Shown here: positions 5,561 through 13,759 of the stretch, one piece after another
Numbering within the stretch: the first letter of the stretch is position 1
Layout: every line of letters begins with the position of its first letter
IMG/VR virus record: IMGVR_UViG_3300006805_000157
Span: 1-24,320 of that record
Reading direction: 5' to 3' (one strand)
Length of the DNA: 24,320 nucleotides
From: a virus
Translations under genes and position numbers: made by a program
Notes under the pieces: model-generated
What the model saw: the letters and a program-made list of their open reading frames with translations, nothing else
Databases searched by the model: none
Told to the model about the DNA's origin: nothing

Positions 5561-6628
5561 GTGGCTAAGAAAGAAAAACCTACTAAAGACACGCTGGTTG
5601 AGTCAATTAAATCATTAGTTGACGAAGCCGTAAATCTAACTACCCAGTGGGAGTCTAATCAGGCAAAGTTCTCCCGTATGAGGTATCGCATCAAAAAAGA
5701 CAAGACCTTCCCATTTGTGGGCTGTGCTAACCTGCGTATGCCTACCATAGAGACTAACATCCGCAAAGTCAAGGCTGCGATAGTCAATGTTATCCACGGG
5801 ATTAGACCAGTTGTTCAGGTAGTTCCATCTCCGTCGGGGAACTGGGAGTCTGCTCTAAAGATAGAAAAGTTTTTAGACCATTTGATTATGGATAAGATTA
5901 AAGTAAAACCTAAGTCCGTGATAGGAATAGACCAAGCGTGTGAAAAGGGTTTCTACTTATTCAAGCCTTACTGGAAAACAGATATTATCACAAGGATTGA
6001 GAAACTCTCCATAGATGATTTGTCTATGGAAGAAGCTATGTTTATCTTTGATGTCAATACTCCCCCTGAAGCAATTAAGCAGGCAATCGCTCAGAAATAT
6101 GATGTGGATATGTCGCCGTTAGTGGCAAAAGATAACGAAGCGTCCTTAGATAAGATAATTGTAGCACTGCAAAAAGGCGATAAGAATATAGATGTTGAAT
6201 TTCAGGATGTGATTTGTAACTACCCTGATATAGCACTCTGCGAGCCAGAGAGAGTTTATGTCCCCACCGATTCAGGTTATCACCCCGATAGCTGTTCTTG
6301 GATTATCCACGAGTTTGATTTGCCAGTAGAAACATTGAGGGTTAACGCTAAGGTCAAGGGTTGGGATATAGGTGATATAGCAGACAAGGCGGTGGAGTTA
6401 AAGTCCAAACAAATTTCTATCAACGTTGGTTCTTCAAGGGATAAAGATATTGACTCCGATAAAGACGACAGGGAAGGGATAGATGTATTAGAGAAAACAG
6501 GCAAAGTAAGAATTTGGGAATATTATGGCTGGTATGATATTAACGGAGACGGTGCTGATGAGAAGTGTGTTATTACTCTCGCCCCAGATTTTGATAAGGT
6601 AATCAGAAAGATTGCCCTTCCGTTTTAA
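5561..6628 (+). CDS. Portal protein, N-terminal part, ending at in-frame TAA
   Basis: Starts at GTG 5561, two bases after the terminase stop. The product (355 residues) opens with a helical segment, then the portal-type sequence FSRMRYRIKKDKTFPFVGCAN (about 37-57), METNIRKVKAAIVNVIHG-like helices and PVVQVVPSPSG. This is the pattern of the large portal proteins of SU10-capsid phages, which form the twelve-subunit DNA entry ring at the capsid vertex. The protein ends abruptly at TAA 6626-6628 inside a conserved segment: before it lies KVIRKIALPF and directly after it, in the same frame, SGKFPFVKIFYELTDDRW. A full portal would be about 716 codons. Neighbouring genes also end in TAA, so the codon is not globally reassigned. 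Confidence 0.85.
   Translation: MAKKEKPTKDTLVESIKSLVDEAVNLTTQWESNQAKFSRMRYRIKKDKTFPFVGCANLRMPTIETNIRKVKAAIVNVIHGIRPVVQVVPSPSGNWESALKIEKFLDHLIMDKIKVKPKSVIGIDQACEKGFYLFKPYWKTDIITRIEKLSIDDLSMEEAMFIFDVNTPPEAIKQAIAQKYDVDMSPLVAKDNEASLDKIIVALQKGDKNIDVEFQDVICNYPDIALCEPERVYVPTDSGYHPDSCSWIIHEFDLPVETLRVNAKVKGWDIGDIADKAVELKSKQISINVGSSRDKDIDSDKDDREGIDVLEKTGKVRIWEYYGWYDINGDGADEKCVITLAPDFDKVIRKIALPF
6626..6628 (+). other. In-frame TAA interrupting the portal gene
   Basis: Codons run ctt-ccg-ttt-TAA-tcg-gga-aaa with no frame change. The frame remains open for 360 further codons to 7709 and encodes typical portal sequence. The two parts lie in the same frame with no insertion, intron-like sequence or new ribosome site at the junction. 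One substitution (TAA from TAT/TAC) would restore the gene, with Tyr a plausible residue here. It may be a nonsense mutation, a sequencing error or real readthrough. Confidence 0.9.
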
Positions 6629-6736
6629 TCGGGAAAATTTCCTTTCGTAAAGATATTCTACGAACTCACCGACGACAGATGGTTCTCTCATAGGGGTATC
6701 CCAGAAATTATAGAGGATATAGTCAAGGAAATAGAT

Positions 6737-7711
6737 ATGCAACACAATATGAAACTTGACTCCCAGACTATGAGAAATGCACCTATGTATATCTTCCGTG
6801 CTGGGATGATTAACAAGAACGCTATGCAGTTTGCTTGGGGTCAGGGTATTGCTGCACAGGGTATGCAACCACTAACCGATTTAATTGCTCCCCTTAACAA
6901 TAACAATCCTAATGTGGAGTTCTCCTATAAAGACGAACAGATGTTGTTAGAGACCAAGGTTCAGGAATTGCTTGGTCAGCCTGATTATACGCTTCAGTCA
7001 ATGATTAATAGGAGACAGCCCAGAACATTGGGCGAAGTCCAGATGCAGTCACAGGGTATGCAAAATATGTTTACTCTTGACGCTGATTTATTCCGTATGA
7101 GTTTTGAGGAATTATTTAACTGGATTTGGGACTTATGGTGCCAGTATGGCGACGAGGAATACACATTTGCTTATTTCGGCAAGAACGGATATGAACCCAT
7201 AAGAATGACTAAAGAAGAAACACAGGGTAAATATAAAATTACCATCCGTGGTAATGACCAGAATACAAATCCACAGTTGAGACTACAAAAAACACAGATG
7301 ATTATACAAATGCAATCTAATCCAGTTGCGTTACAGACAGGGGTTGTCAGCCCTATCAATCTTGCTAATGGTTACAAATTAGCATTACAGGAAATGGATA
7401 TACCGAATTGGGAAGAACTTGTTATGCCTCCAGAGATGATAGCACAGCAGATGCAGGCACAACAGCAACAGCCACAGGCACAGGATATTCGTATTAAACC
7501 TAAAGACTTAACTGACGCTGAAGTAGCCCAGATATTACAGAGCAAGGGTATAAGACCTGATGTTCAAGGCAGGGCGTTGAAGTCTGAGGCAATAGTTCAG
7601 GAAAAGAGAATTGACCAAGGGGCTAAAAAGATTGCTGGTTACAAAGACTTAGCCGAGATAGTCAATTCACTTGATGAACCTAACGAACCTAAAGCACCTA
7701 AAGGAGGGTAA
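6737..7711 (+). CDS. Portal protein, C-terminal part
   Basis: Continuation of the portal frame. The frame is open from 6629. The first ATG is at 6737, preceded by AAGGA (6726-6730), so separate initiation is possible and would give 324 residues. Codons 6629-6736 (SGKFPFVKIFYELTDDRW then HRGIPEIIEDIVKEID) are clearly portal too. The sequence continues with MRNAPMYIFRAG and SMINRRQPRTLGEVQ, the stem/clip region of large portals, then a long Gln-rich helical barrel-like tail (AQQMQAQQQQPQAQ, about 235-250). The C-terminus is basic then acidic. Without readthrough or reversion, the ring-forming wing/clip parts would be made as separate chains. The stop is followed directly by the next gene's start region. 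Confidence 0.85.
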   Translation: MQHNMKLDSQTMRNAPMYIFRAGMINKNAMQFAWGQGIAAQGMQPLTDLIAPLNNNNPNVEFSYKDEQMLLETKVQELLGQPDYTLQSMINRRQPRTLGEVQMQSQGMQNMFTLDADLFRMSFEELFNWIWDLWCQYGDEEYTFAYFGKNGYEPIRMTKEETQGKYKITIRGNDQNTNPQLRLQKTQMIIQMQSNPVALQTGVVSPINLANGYKLALQEMDIPNWEELVMPPEMIAQQMQAQQQQPQAQDIRIKPKDLTDAEVAQILQSKGIRPDVQGRALKSEAIVQEKRIDQGAKKIAGYKDLAEIVNSLDEPNEPKAPKGG

Positions 7712-7712
7712 C

Positions 7713-8069
7713 TTGGCGAGACCGAGAAAACACGCACCCGTAGTAAAGAATTATGCACCAGATATACAGGACAAGTTTATTAAACGGATTGCAGAGTGTC
7801 AGGAAGTTTTAGACCACTTAGATAAGTGTCCGGCGTGGAATGTTATCACAAGGGATTTAGAGAATTTCAAAAAATACATAGACGACAACTGGCAAAATAT
7901 CCCAGAGAGTGATAATCGGCTAAAAGAGTTAAGGGTTACAAAAATGGCGTATATGCACCTGTTAAACCTTAAAGATTCATATAAGGTTGACTTAGAAAAC
8001 GCCCAGAAAGAACTATATAAGATACAAAATCCAGAAAAAGTAATAAACAAGGATTACGACAATGCCTAA
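7713..8069 (+). CDS. Hypothetical helical protein in head module
   Basis: Start chosen at TTG 7713, because the strong AAGGAGGG site (7701-7708) lies just upstream; the longer ATG frame from 7671 would run inside the portal gene. The 118-residue product begins with a basic tail (ARPRKHAPVVKNYAP) followed by two or three long charged helices. It has no cysteine cluster or membrane segment. Its position between portal and scaffold in an uninterrupted head gene order suggests a minor head or assembly role, but I recognise no family. Its end overlaps the next start by eight bases. Confidence 0.75.
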   Translation: MARPRKHAPVVKNYAPDIQDKFIKRIAECQEVLDHLDKCPAWNVITRDLENFKKYIDDNWQNIPESDNRLKELRVTKMAYMHLLNLKDSYKVDLENAQKELYKIQNPEKVINKDYDNA

Positions 8070-8193
8070 AAAATTAGAGAATGTCCTTAAGAAACAAGCA
8101 AAGAAGATGGGATTACTTGGTGATAGGCGTGATGCTTATGTTTATGGCACTTTGCGTAAATCTGGCTGGAAGCCAAAACGGGAGCGTAAATAA
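8062..8193 (+). CDS. Very small conserved-looking head-module protein (43 aa)
   Basis: A 43-codon frame, ATG 8062 to TAA 8191-8193, overlapping the previous gene by eight bases. The product starts MPKKLENVLKKQAKKMGLLG and ends with DAYVYGTLRKSGWKP plus a basic tail. The pattern K-K-L-E-x-x-L-K-x-x-A-K-K-x-G-L-x-G-D-R-x-D-x-Y-V-Y-G-T-L-R-K-x-G-W-K-P is one I associate with tiny proteins recurring between portal and scaffold genes in phages of this type. It is strongly basic, with an amphipathic helix followed by a compact motif. Function unknown. An alternative frame in the same bases (from 8081) encodes a hydrophobic stretch. Confidence 0.75.
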   Translation: MPKKLENVLKKQAKKMGLLGDRRDAYVYGTLRKSGWKPKRERK

Positions 8194-8194
8194 C

Positions 8195-8614
8195 ATGGGA
8201 TTAGAAAAACCTATTGCAGATGCAGTTTTTGGAGAAGGAGCTAACCAGCCTATTGAAGTAAGAAAAATGATTGCTTCAACAATATTAAATAGAATCAATT
8301 CTGGGAGAACTTCTGAATTTGGTGGTGATATAGACACGGTTCTCAGAAAAGGTTACTACGCAGTTAGTAATCCGAATGTGCCTTATAAACAGGCTTACTC
8401 TGGTAAATTTCCAGACAAAGAAAGTGAGTTAAGGTATAAAGAAACATTGCAAATGGTGTCAGGATTACTTAAGGGAACAATCAAACCAGATGAGGGGTTA
8501 TTCTACTTTACCCCTAAGGAAATAAAGAAATTACAAAAAAATCCAAAGGCTTTTGATTTTAAAAAAGTAAAAGAAGTTGGTTCATCTGGAGGCTATAAAG
8601 TATTTACTTATTAG
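8195..8614 (+). CDS. SleB-like peptidoglycan (cell wall) hydrolase
   Basis: The product (139 residues from ATG 8195) begins MGLEKPIADAVFGEGANQP and continues with MIASTILNRINSG. This is the hallmark of the SleB/Hydrolase_2 family, with Glu14 in FGEGA as the likely catalytic acid. The Tyr/Phe-rich segment GLFYFTPKEI near residue 110 matches the family's late FYN/FF motif. Family members cleave the glycan strand of peptidoglycan. Placed between portal and scaffold it is more likely a virion-associated lysin or a helper in passing the wall than the endolysin, though either is possible. GGGAG (8179-8183) precedes this start. An in-frame ATG at 8081 would add a hydrophobic N-terminus. Confidence 0.75.
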   Translation: MGLEKPIADAVFGEGANQPIEVRKMIASTILNRINSGRTSEFGGDIDTVLRKGYYAVSNPNVPYKQAYSGKFPDKESELRYKETLQMVSGLLKGTIKPDEGLFYFTPKEIKKLQKNPKAFDFKKVKEVGSSGGYKVFTY

Positions 8615-8643
8615 ATTTTAGGGTTGTCTCTAAAACGCAATAG

Positions 8644-8656
8644 GGGGCGTTACCCC
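8644..8656 (+). promoter_or_regulatory. Small hairpin before the scaffold ribosome site
   Basis: GGGG (8644-8647), loop CGTTA, CCCC (8653-8656), ending two bases before the AGGAG (8658-8662) used by the scaffold gene at 8671. A competing pairing, AACGC (8634-8638) with GCGTT (8647-8651), would replace it. Structures this close to a ribosome site can set translation level or protect an mRNA end. This is a suggestion from pairing only. Confidence 0.3.
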
Positions 8657-8670
8657 GAGGAGAAAAACCA

Positions 8671-9555
8671 ATGGAAGAAACAAAAGAGGCTGTAAATCCT
8701 ACTGAATCAGCCCCAGTAGAAGAAACACAGGAAGTCGTTAATCAAGAGGCTCAACCGACTTCAGAGCCACAAGCCACTCAACCAGAGCAAGAAACCGCTC
8801 AAGCCCAACCTGCGGGTCAGCAGTCGTATGAAGCGGTTGATGAGTTTGGTGTTCCTTATAAAAACAGGACTTTTGAGTGGAAACGGAAATATGAGGAAAC
8901 TATTGATAAACTGCCTAATCTTATTGAGGAAGCGGTTAAGAGTAGTGTCCAGCAATACGGACAAGCACCGCAGAAGAAATACACGGTTGCGGAACTTGAA
9001 GCGTTTGCACAGCAAAGCCCAGAACACAGACCTTGGGTGGAAGAACAAAAAGCTCAGTTATTGCGTGAGCAGTTGACTAATGAGTTTGAACAAAAAATAA
9101 AATCTGTTGAAAGTCGGAAGGAAGCAGAAATCCGCAAACAACAGGCGTTCAACTATGTGGCTACTACTTACCCAGAGATTTTTGTTAAGAATCAACAAGG
9201 ACAGGTTTTGGGTATTAACAACCAAAGCCCTATGGCACAGCAAATTAACGTTCTTATGAACGACCCAAGATTTGCTAATGACCCAGAGGGTTTAATGGCT
9301 GCTGCTGATATTGCTTATGCAAGGGTTTCACGCAGTCAAATGGGGGTAAACCAGATGAAAGAGCAGAAACTCAAAGCAGAGGTAAAGCACTTACAAAAGC
9401 AGACATTGGTTGAGAGCGGTGCAAGGCAGGGGACACAAGCTGTTCCTGAATACCGTAAAGCCATTGATAGAGCAAAACAAACAGGTTCACTAAAGGATGT
9501 GCAAGCGGCATTGGCAGCTATGGCAAAAGCCAAGCGTGAGGCACAGAAAGAATAG
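8671..9555 (+). CDS. Capsid scaffolding protein
   Basis: A 294-residue protein lying immediately before the major capsid gene. Residues 1-52 are low-complexity, acidic and rich in Glu, Gln, Pro and Thr (EETQEVVNQEAQPTSEP). A conserved-looking aromatic segment EFGVPYKNRTFEWKRKY (about 58-74) follows. The remainder is largely helical with coiled-coil character and many Gln and Lys residues, ending in the lysine-rich AAMAKAKREAQKE. This composition and the position before a HK97-fold capsid gene are typical of scaffolds, which guide shell assembly and then leave. No protease gene is visible nearby. AGGAG precedes the ATG. Confidence 0.8.
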   Translation: MEETKEAVNPTESAPVEETQEVVNQEAQPTSEPQATQPEQETAQAQPAGQQSYEAVDEFGVPYKNRTFEWKRKYEETIDKLPNLIEEAVKSSVQQYGQAPQKKYTVAELEAFAQQSPEHRPWVEEQKAQLLREQLTNEFEQKIKSVESRKEAEIRKQQAFNYVATTYPEIFVKNQQGQVLGINNQSPMAQQINVLMNDPRFANDPEGLMAAADIAYARVSRSQMGVNQMKEQKLKAEVKHLQKQTLVESGARQGTQAVPEYRKAIDRAKQTGSLKDVQAALAAMAKAKREAQKE

Positions 9556-9557
9556 AA

Positions 9558-10463
9558 ATGGCATTAGGTTACGGAAATGTTTATGACAATATAGGCGGAG
9601 CAGTAAGGGAAGATTTACTTGATTTGTTAACCAATTTATCACCGAAACAAACACAGTTGGTTACAGGTCTTGGAACTTCTACTGCTAAGTCTATCAGACA
9701 TGAGTGGTTAGTTGATACACTTAACTCAGTAAAATTAAACGCACAGATTGAAGGTCAGTCTATTACATATCACAACCTTACCAATCCTGCCCGTTTAAGC
9801 AACTATACCCAGATATTCAAGCAAGGGTATAAAGTTGCGGATACTGAGAGAGCAGTTGATGAAGCTGGTTTTGAAGATAGATACAACTATGAAAAAACAA
9901 AGGCTTTGGCTCTCTTAAAGAATGATATGGAATACTCACTTGTTCGTGGTTCTTTAGCTTCTGGCTCAGGGACAGGTGCAAGACAGTTGAGGGGCATTAA
10001 GGCTTCACTTTCCTTAATTACTGCTCAATCTGGTGTTTCATTATCAGAGACCGCCCTTAATGATTACTTACAGTTGGTTTGGGATAACACCTCAACTGAG
10101 GTAAACGCCATATACTGCGATATGTATATGAAAAGGAAAATATCTGGTTTCACAGCTAATTCAACCAAGAATGTTAATGCAGATGACAGAAGGCTTGTCA
10201 ATGCGGTTGATGTTTATGAGGCTGATGCAGCAAAGATGGTTAAGTTATTCGCTCACAGATATGTTTCCATATCTGGAACTGATACTAACCATGGGTTATT
10301 CGGAATTAATGAAGATATGTTCAAGATTGCTTATCTTCGTAAACCGACAACTAAAGAAGAAGACGGCACTGGTGCAGATTATTCTGGTGGAAACATAATT
10401 ACCGAGTTGACACTTGAAAACGCTCACTACAATGCAGGATTCTGGGCTGACCAGCAACTTTAA
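9558..10463 (+). CDS. Major capsid protein, SU10/DUF5309 type
   Basis: A 301-residue shell protein. The N-terminal half carries the segment LGTSTAKSIRHEWLVDTL (about 38-55), then HNLTNPARLSNYTQIFKQ and an EYSLVRGSLASGSGTGARQL stretch (about 124-143). These are recognisable features of the DUF5309/SU10-like HK97-fold capsid family. The protein forms the icosahedral shell. There is no long N-terminal delta domain, consistent with a separate scaffold gene directly upstream (two-base gap). The ribosome site is weak (AGAAAG), so translational coupling to the scaffold may matter. The family is typical of podoviruses such as SU10 and many uncultivated relatives. Confidence 0.9.
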   Translation: MALGYGNVYDNIGGAVREDLLDLLTNLSPKQTQLVTGLGTSTAKSIRHEWLVDTLNSVKLNAQIEGQSITYHNLTNPARLSNYTQIFKQGYKVADTERAVDEAGFEDRYNYEKTKALALLKNDMEYSLVRGSLASGSGTGARQLRGIKASLSLITAQSGVSLSETALNDYLQLVWDNTSTEVNAIYCDMYMKRKISGFTANSTKNVNADDRRLVNAVDVYEADAAKMVKLFAHRYVSISGTDTNHGLFGINEDMFKIAYLRKPTTKEEDGTGADYSGGNIITELTLENAHYNAGFWADQQL

Positions 10464-10484
10464 ACTGGTAAGTCAAAGGGTTCG

Positions 10485-10931
10485 TTGGTTGTCCCACAAA
10501 ACAGCCAACATAAATTTATGGCTAAACTAACAAACGATTTTACTGGTCACAATCCACTTGAAAAAGGTAAATACAAAGAGATACGCAAGTTTATAAACTC
10601 TTGGCTTACCAATCAAACTGTTTATTGTAACAATTGTGGGCTTCCTTTTTATGGAGAGAAATGTTGTGACAACCCAGAGATAGGAAAAAACTTTGACCAT
10701 TGTTGGGCGGTGATAGTCCAGAACAAAGCAAGGCAGAAAATTAGTGCTAATGATTTTGCTTCTAATGAGACAAGGACTATGCGTTTGGGATTAAGTATGC
10801 CAGTTAGCTTATTACAAGCCCTTGAGAGGTTTTGTAAAGAAACCATGGGGCAGAAGCTCTTTGTCAACCAGAAGGATTTAAGGGAATTTGCGAAAGCGTT
10901 TCCTATGTTCGCTATCATGGAGAGAATATGA
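10485..10931 (+). CDS. Cysteine-containing hypothetical protein downstream of capsid gene
   Basis: A 148-residue protein starting at TTG 10485 with AAAGGG just upstream; an ATG at 10518 is an alternative that keeps all main features. Residues 48-73 contain C48-N-N-C51, C60-C61 and H72-C73 (VYCNNCGLPFYGEKCC then DHCWAV), a likely zinc-binding knuckle. The second half is a helical domain (SMPVSLLQALERFCKETMG). Placement right after the capsid gene suggests a head accessory or DNA-associated role, but no family is recognised. Its stop overlaps the first gene of the glycan cassette (ATGA), so the cassette is fused translationally onto the head genes. Confidence 0.75.
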   Translation: MVVPQNSQHKFMAKLTNDFTGHNPLEKGKYKEIRKFINSWLTNQTVYCNNCGLPFYGEKCCDNPEIGKNFDHCWAVIVQNKARQKISANDFASNETRTMRLGLSMPVSLLQALERFCKETMGQKLFVNQKDLREFAKAFPMFAIMERI

Positions 10932-13759
10932 CACTAACGCTACAAGTAATTGCCAAAGATGAAATTAAAGACGTAACAAGGATAATTAAAGATTACATAG
11001 AATACTTTGACAAGATACAGATAGCCTATGATTGCGATAATATAGGGGATTTAGGTAGTCATCCCAAGGTGGATTTGTTTAAGTATGAATGGAAAGATGA
11101 CTTTGCTCATAAAAGGAATTGGCTTGCAGATAAATGCACAACTGATTACTACTTCACCATAGACACTGATGATACAATTATTAACCCTCAACTTGTCAGA
11201 CAAGTTGCACAAGAAGCTAACGATAAGAACCTAAATGTTGTTTATGGTTATTATCTTTATGGTTTTGATGCTGACGGTAATTGTTGTGCGGCACACTGGA
11301 AAGAAAGAATTATAAAGAATACCAGTAATTTACGTTGGAATAAGAAGATACACGAAAATTTAATTCCTCTTTCTACTGTGGGTCATAATTTTGAGTTAGA
11401 CGAAAGATTGACAGTCAAACATAATTCTACCCATGAAGATATAGTCAGGAAAAGTGAACGCAATCTTAAATATTTGCTCGCTGAATACAACCAAGACAAA
11501 GAAAAGACTGACCCAAGAACCATAGCCTATCTTGGGAGAATGTTTTTTGCAAGGGGTGATTTTAAGAAATCAATATATTTTCTTGAGAAACATATTGCCT
11601 TATCTGGTTGGGATGAGGACAGATATCTTTCTTGGTGTCAGTTAGCAGATATATATAGATTACAGAAAGACTATAAGCAGGCGATAGCCTGTAGTTTTGA
11701 GGCTTTAGCAGAAAGACCAGATTATCCCGATGCTTATTTAGCTTTGTTTTGGGCTTATTTTGACCAAGAACAATGGTTAAAGGCAATAGAGTGGTGCGAA
11801 TATGGTCTTAGAAAACCAACACCTAAAACCTTTATCATTACCGACCCATCAAGTTATACATGGCGACCTTCTTTAGCCCTTTCTTATGCTTATTGGAATA
11901 TAGGAGAATACGACAAGGCGATGGGGTTGTTCAATTTCTCCAAGAAATTAGCCCCTTCAGTTCCTTTTATAAAACAAAACGAACACATTTATAAGGAAGC
12001 ACTTGATAGGAAAAATTATATAGACAATTTGTTGCCTGTATTAAACTTTACGAAAGATAACAAGGGGAATATGGAAGCCTTAGCGAATAGTATTCCTCCC
12101 AACATGTTTGAGAACCAAACAATAGCCATGATTAGGAACAAGTATCTTGAACCTAAGAAATGGTCAAGGAAGTCAATAGTAATATACTGCGGAGAAACAC
12201 CTAACGCATGGTCTCCTGATTCAACCAAGGGTGGGATAGGTGGTTCGGAAGAAGCGGTAATACACATGGCTAACGAATTTACTGGTTTAGGTTATGAAGT
12301 AACTGTTTATAATACCTGCGAAAAAGAAGGTAATTACAGGGGAGTAGAATATTTAAGTTCTGTAAGATTTAACCCAAGGGACGAGTTCAATGTAATTATA
12401 TCTTGGAGAACAAATGTATTTGCTTACAGGGTGCAAGGAGTAAGAAAAATAGTTTGGCTTCATGATTTACCAAATTCAGCAAGCTTAACGGAAGAAACTT
12501 GTAGGTTCTTTGACAAAATAGTAGTTCTTTCTAAATACCATAAATCTCTCTTACCGAGTTTTGTTCCAGAAGAAAAGATTTATGTTTCTACGAACGGTAT
12601 AAATCCAAATGACTTTCTTGGATTAGAAGGAATAAAAAGAGAACCACATAGAATAATTTATGCCTCAAGTTATGATAGGGGCATTGAATTAATATTGAAC
12701 AACTGGAAAGAGATAAGAGAAACTATAACAGATGCGGAGTTACATCTTTATTACGGGTTTGATACTTATATAAGTTATGTAAAGAAAGGGTTACTAAAGG
12801 ATGACGGATGGATGGCACAAATGCAAAGATTGCTTTCCCAAGAGGGGGTATTTGACCATGGGAGAGTGGGGCATAATGAACTTGCGAAGGAATATGCAAA
12901 GGCTTCTATATTTGCTTACCCTTGCTCGTATGCAGGTGAAATTAACTGTATTGCTCTTACTAAGGCTATTGCCTGTGGTTGTTTCCCACTTACCAACGAT
13001 TTTGCGGTTCTTCCTGAAAGAAATACGCACGGTAGGGTGGTCAAGAATGAAAAATTTATCCCAGCTCTTATTGCTTTGCTTAGACACGGTGACACGAAAA
13101 TCAACAATGAGGGTTATATTGAACAAAACTCTTGGAAGAAAGTAGCTGAGGATTGGGAACAAAATATATTTTCCTCTGATATAGAAATAGAGTTTAAGAA
13201 TAGGGGACAATGGTTTTTTGGTCAATTAAATCCAAACGATAAGATAGTTGATATAGGTTCTAACGATGGACACTGCTTTTTTGATTATCCACATAGGGAA
13301 AATATAACTTATGTTGATATAGATGAATTTGATATACCAAATTTTGTCCAAGCAAGTGCAGAAAACCTGCCCTTTGAGAACAAGAAGTTTGATGTAGCGT
13401 GTTTGTTTGAAATATTAGAGCATCTTGATAATCCAATCAAGGCTTTGTCTGAGGCGAGGAGGGTTGCTGAGAAAACACTTATTACTGTTCCCTATGAATA
13501 TGAATGGGCTGACGACATGCAACCTTTTTGGACTATTAAAGAAAAGCAGCGTTGGTCAGGTAAGGATTTTGAAGAAGAAATTAAAAGAGAAAATCATGCT
13601 AAAAGTTATCATGCTGATACTTTTGAACACTTATTCCATAAAACTTTTTACACTCCAGAATTATTAAAAGACCACTTAACTCAAGCTGGATTTACGGAGA
13701 TTAAGATTACTAAATTAAGATTTGGTAGGTGGACATGGCTTTCAGCAATATGCAAATAG
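10928..13759 (+). CDS. Multidomain glycosyltransferase-TPR-glycosyltransferase-methyltransferase
   Basis: A 943-residue fusion. Residues 1-165: GT-A family 2 glycosyltransferase, with FTIDTDD (D79-x-D81-D82) as the metal/nucleotide-sugar motif and a basic HWKERI segment. Residues about 175-370: helical TPR-like repeats (DYKQAIACSFEALAERPDYP), a scaffold for protein or glycan contacts. Residues about 415-745: GT-B family-4-like domain opening SIVIYCGETPNAWSPD and GGIGGSEEAV (435-444), ending around the HGRVGHNELAKEYAKASIF and Gly-rich nucleotide-binding region. Residues about 755-943: class I SAM methyltransferase with VDIGSNDGH (about 773-781) and FEILEHLDNPI. The fused activities suggest that one polypeptide makes and caps a disaccharide-like unit. 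No signal peptide or membrane segment, so it is cytoplasmic. It is the first gene of the cassette. Confidence 0.85.
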   Translation: MTLTLQVIAKDEIKDVTRIIKDYIEYFDKIQIAYDCDNIGDLGSHPKVDLFKYEWKDDFAHKRNWLADKCTTDYYFTIDTDDTIINPQLVRQVAQEANDKNLNVVYGYYLYGFDADGNCCAAHWKERIIKNTSNLRWNKKIHENLIPLSTVGHNFELDERLTVKHNSTHEDIVRKSERNLKYLLAEYNQDKEKTDPRTIAYLGRMFFARGDFKKSIYFLEKHIALSGWDEDRYLSWCQLADIYRLQKDYKQAIACSFEALAERPDYPDAYLALFWAYFDQEQWLKAIEWCEYGLRKPTPKTFIITDPSSYTWRPSLALSYAYWNIGEYDKAMGLFNFSKKLAPSVPFIKQNEHIYKEALDRKNYIDNLLPVLNFTKDNKGNMEALANSIPPNMFENQTIAMIRNKYLEPKKWSRKSIVIYCGETPNAWSPDSTKGGIGGSEEAVIHMANEFTGLGYEVTVYNTCEKEGNYRGVEYLSSVRFNPRDEFNVIISWRTNVFAYRVQGVRKIVWLHDLPNSASLTEETCRFFDKIVVLSKYHKSLLPSFVPEEKIYVSTNGINPNDFLGLEGIKREPHRIIYASSYDRGIELILNNWKEIRETITDAELHLYYGFDTYISYVKKGLLKDDGWMAQMQRLLSQEGVFDHGRVGHNELAKEYAKASIFAYPCSYAGEINCIALTKAIACGCFPLTNDFAVLPERNTHGRVVKNEKFIPALIALLRHGDTKINNEGYIEQNSWKKVAEDWEQNIFSSDIEIEFKNRGQWFFGQLNPNDKIVDIGSNDGHCFFDYPHRENITYVDIDEFDIPNFVQASAENLPFENKKFDVACLFEILEHLDNPIKALSEARRVAEKTLITVPYEYEWADDMQPFWTIKEKQRWSGKDFEEEIKRENHAKSYHADTFEHLFHKTFYTPELLKDHLTQAGFTEIKITKLRFGRWTWLSAICK

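Noticed and set aside
6626-6628. Whole-genome reassignment of TAA to an amino acid, to explain the interrupted portal.
   Set aside because: Several convincing genes end in TAA (for example the small terminase at 3855 and the large terminase at 5558) with new genes following directly, so TAA works as a stop in this genome.
6488-6868. A 126-codon minus-strand frame across the portal interruption.
   Set aside because: It is antisense to clear portal-type sequence, has no ribosome site and gives an unconvincing protein.
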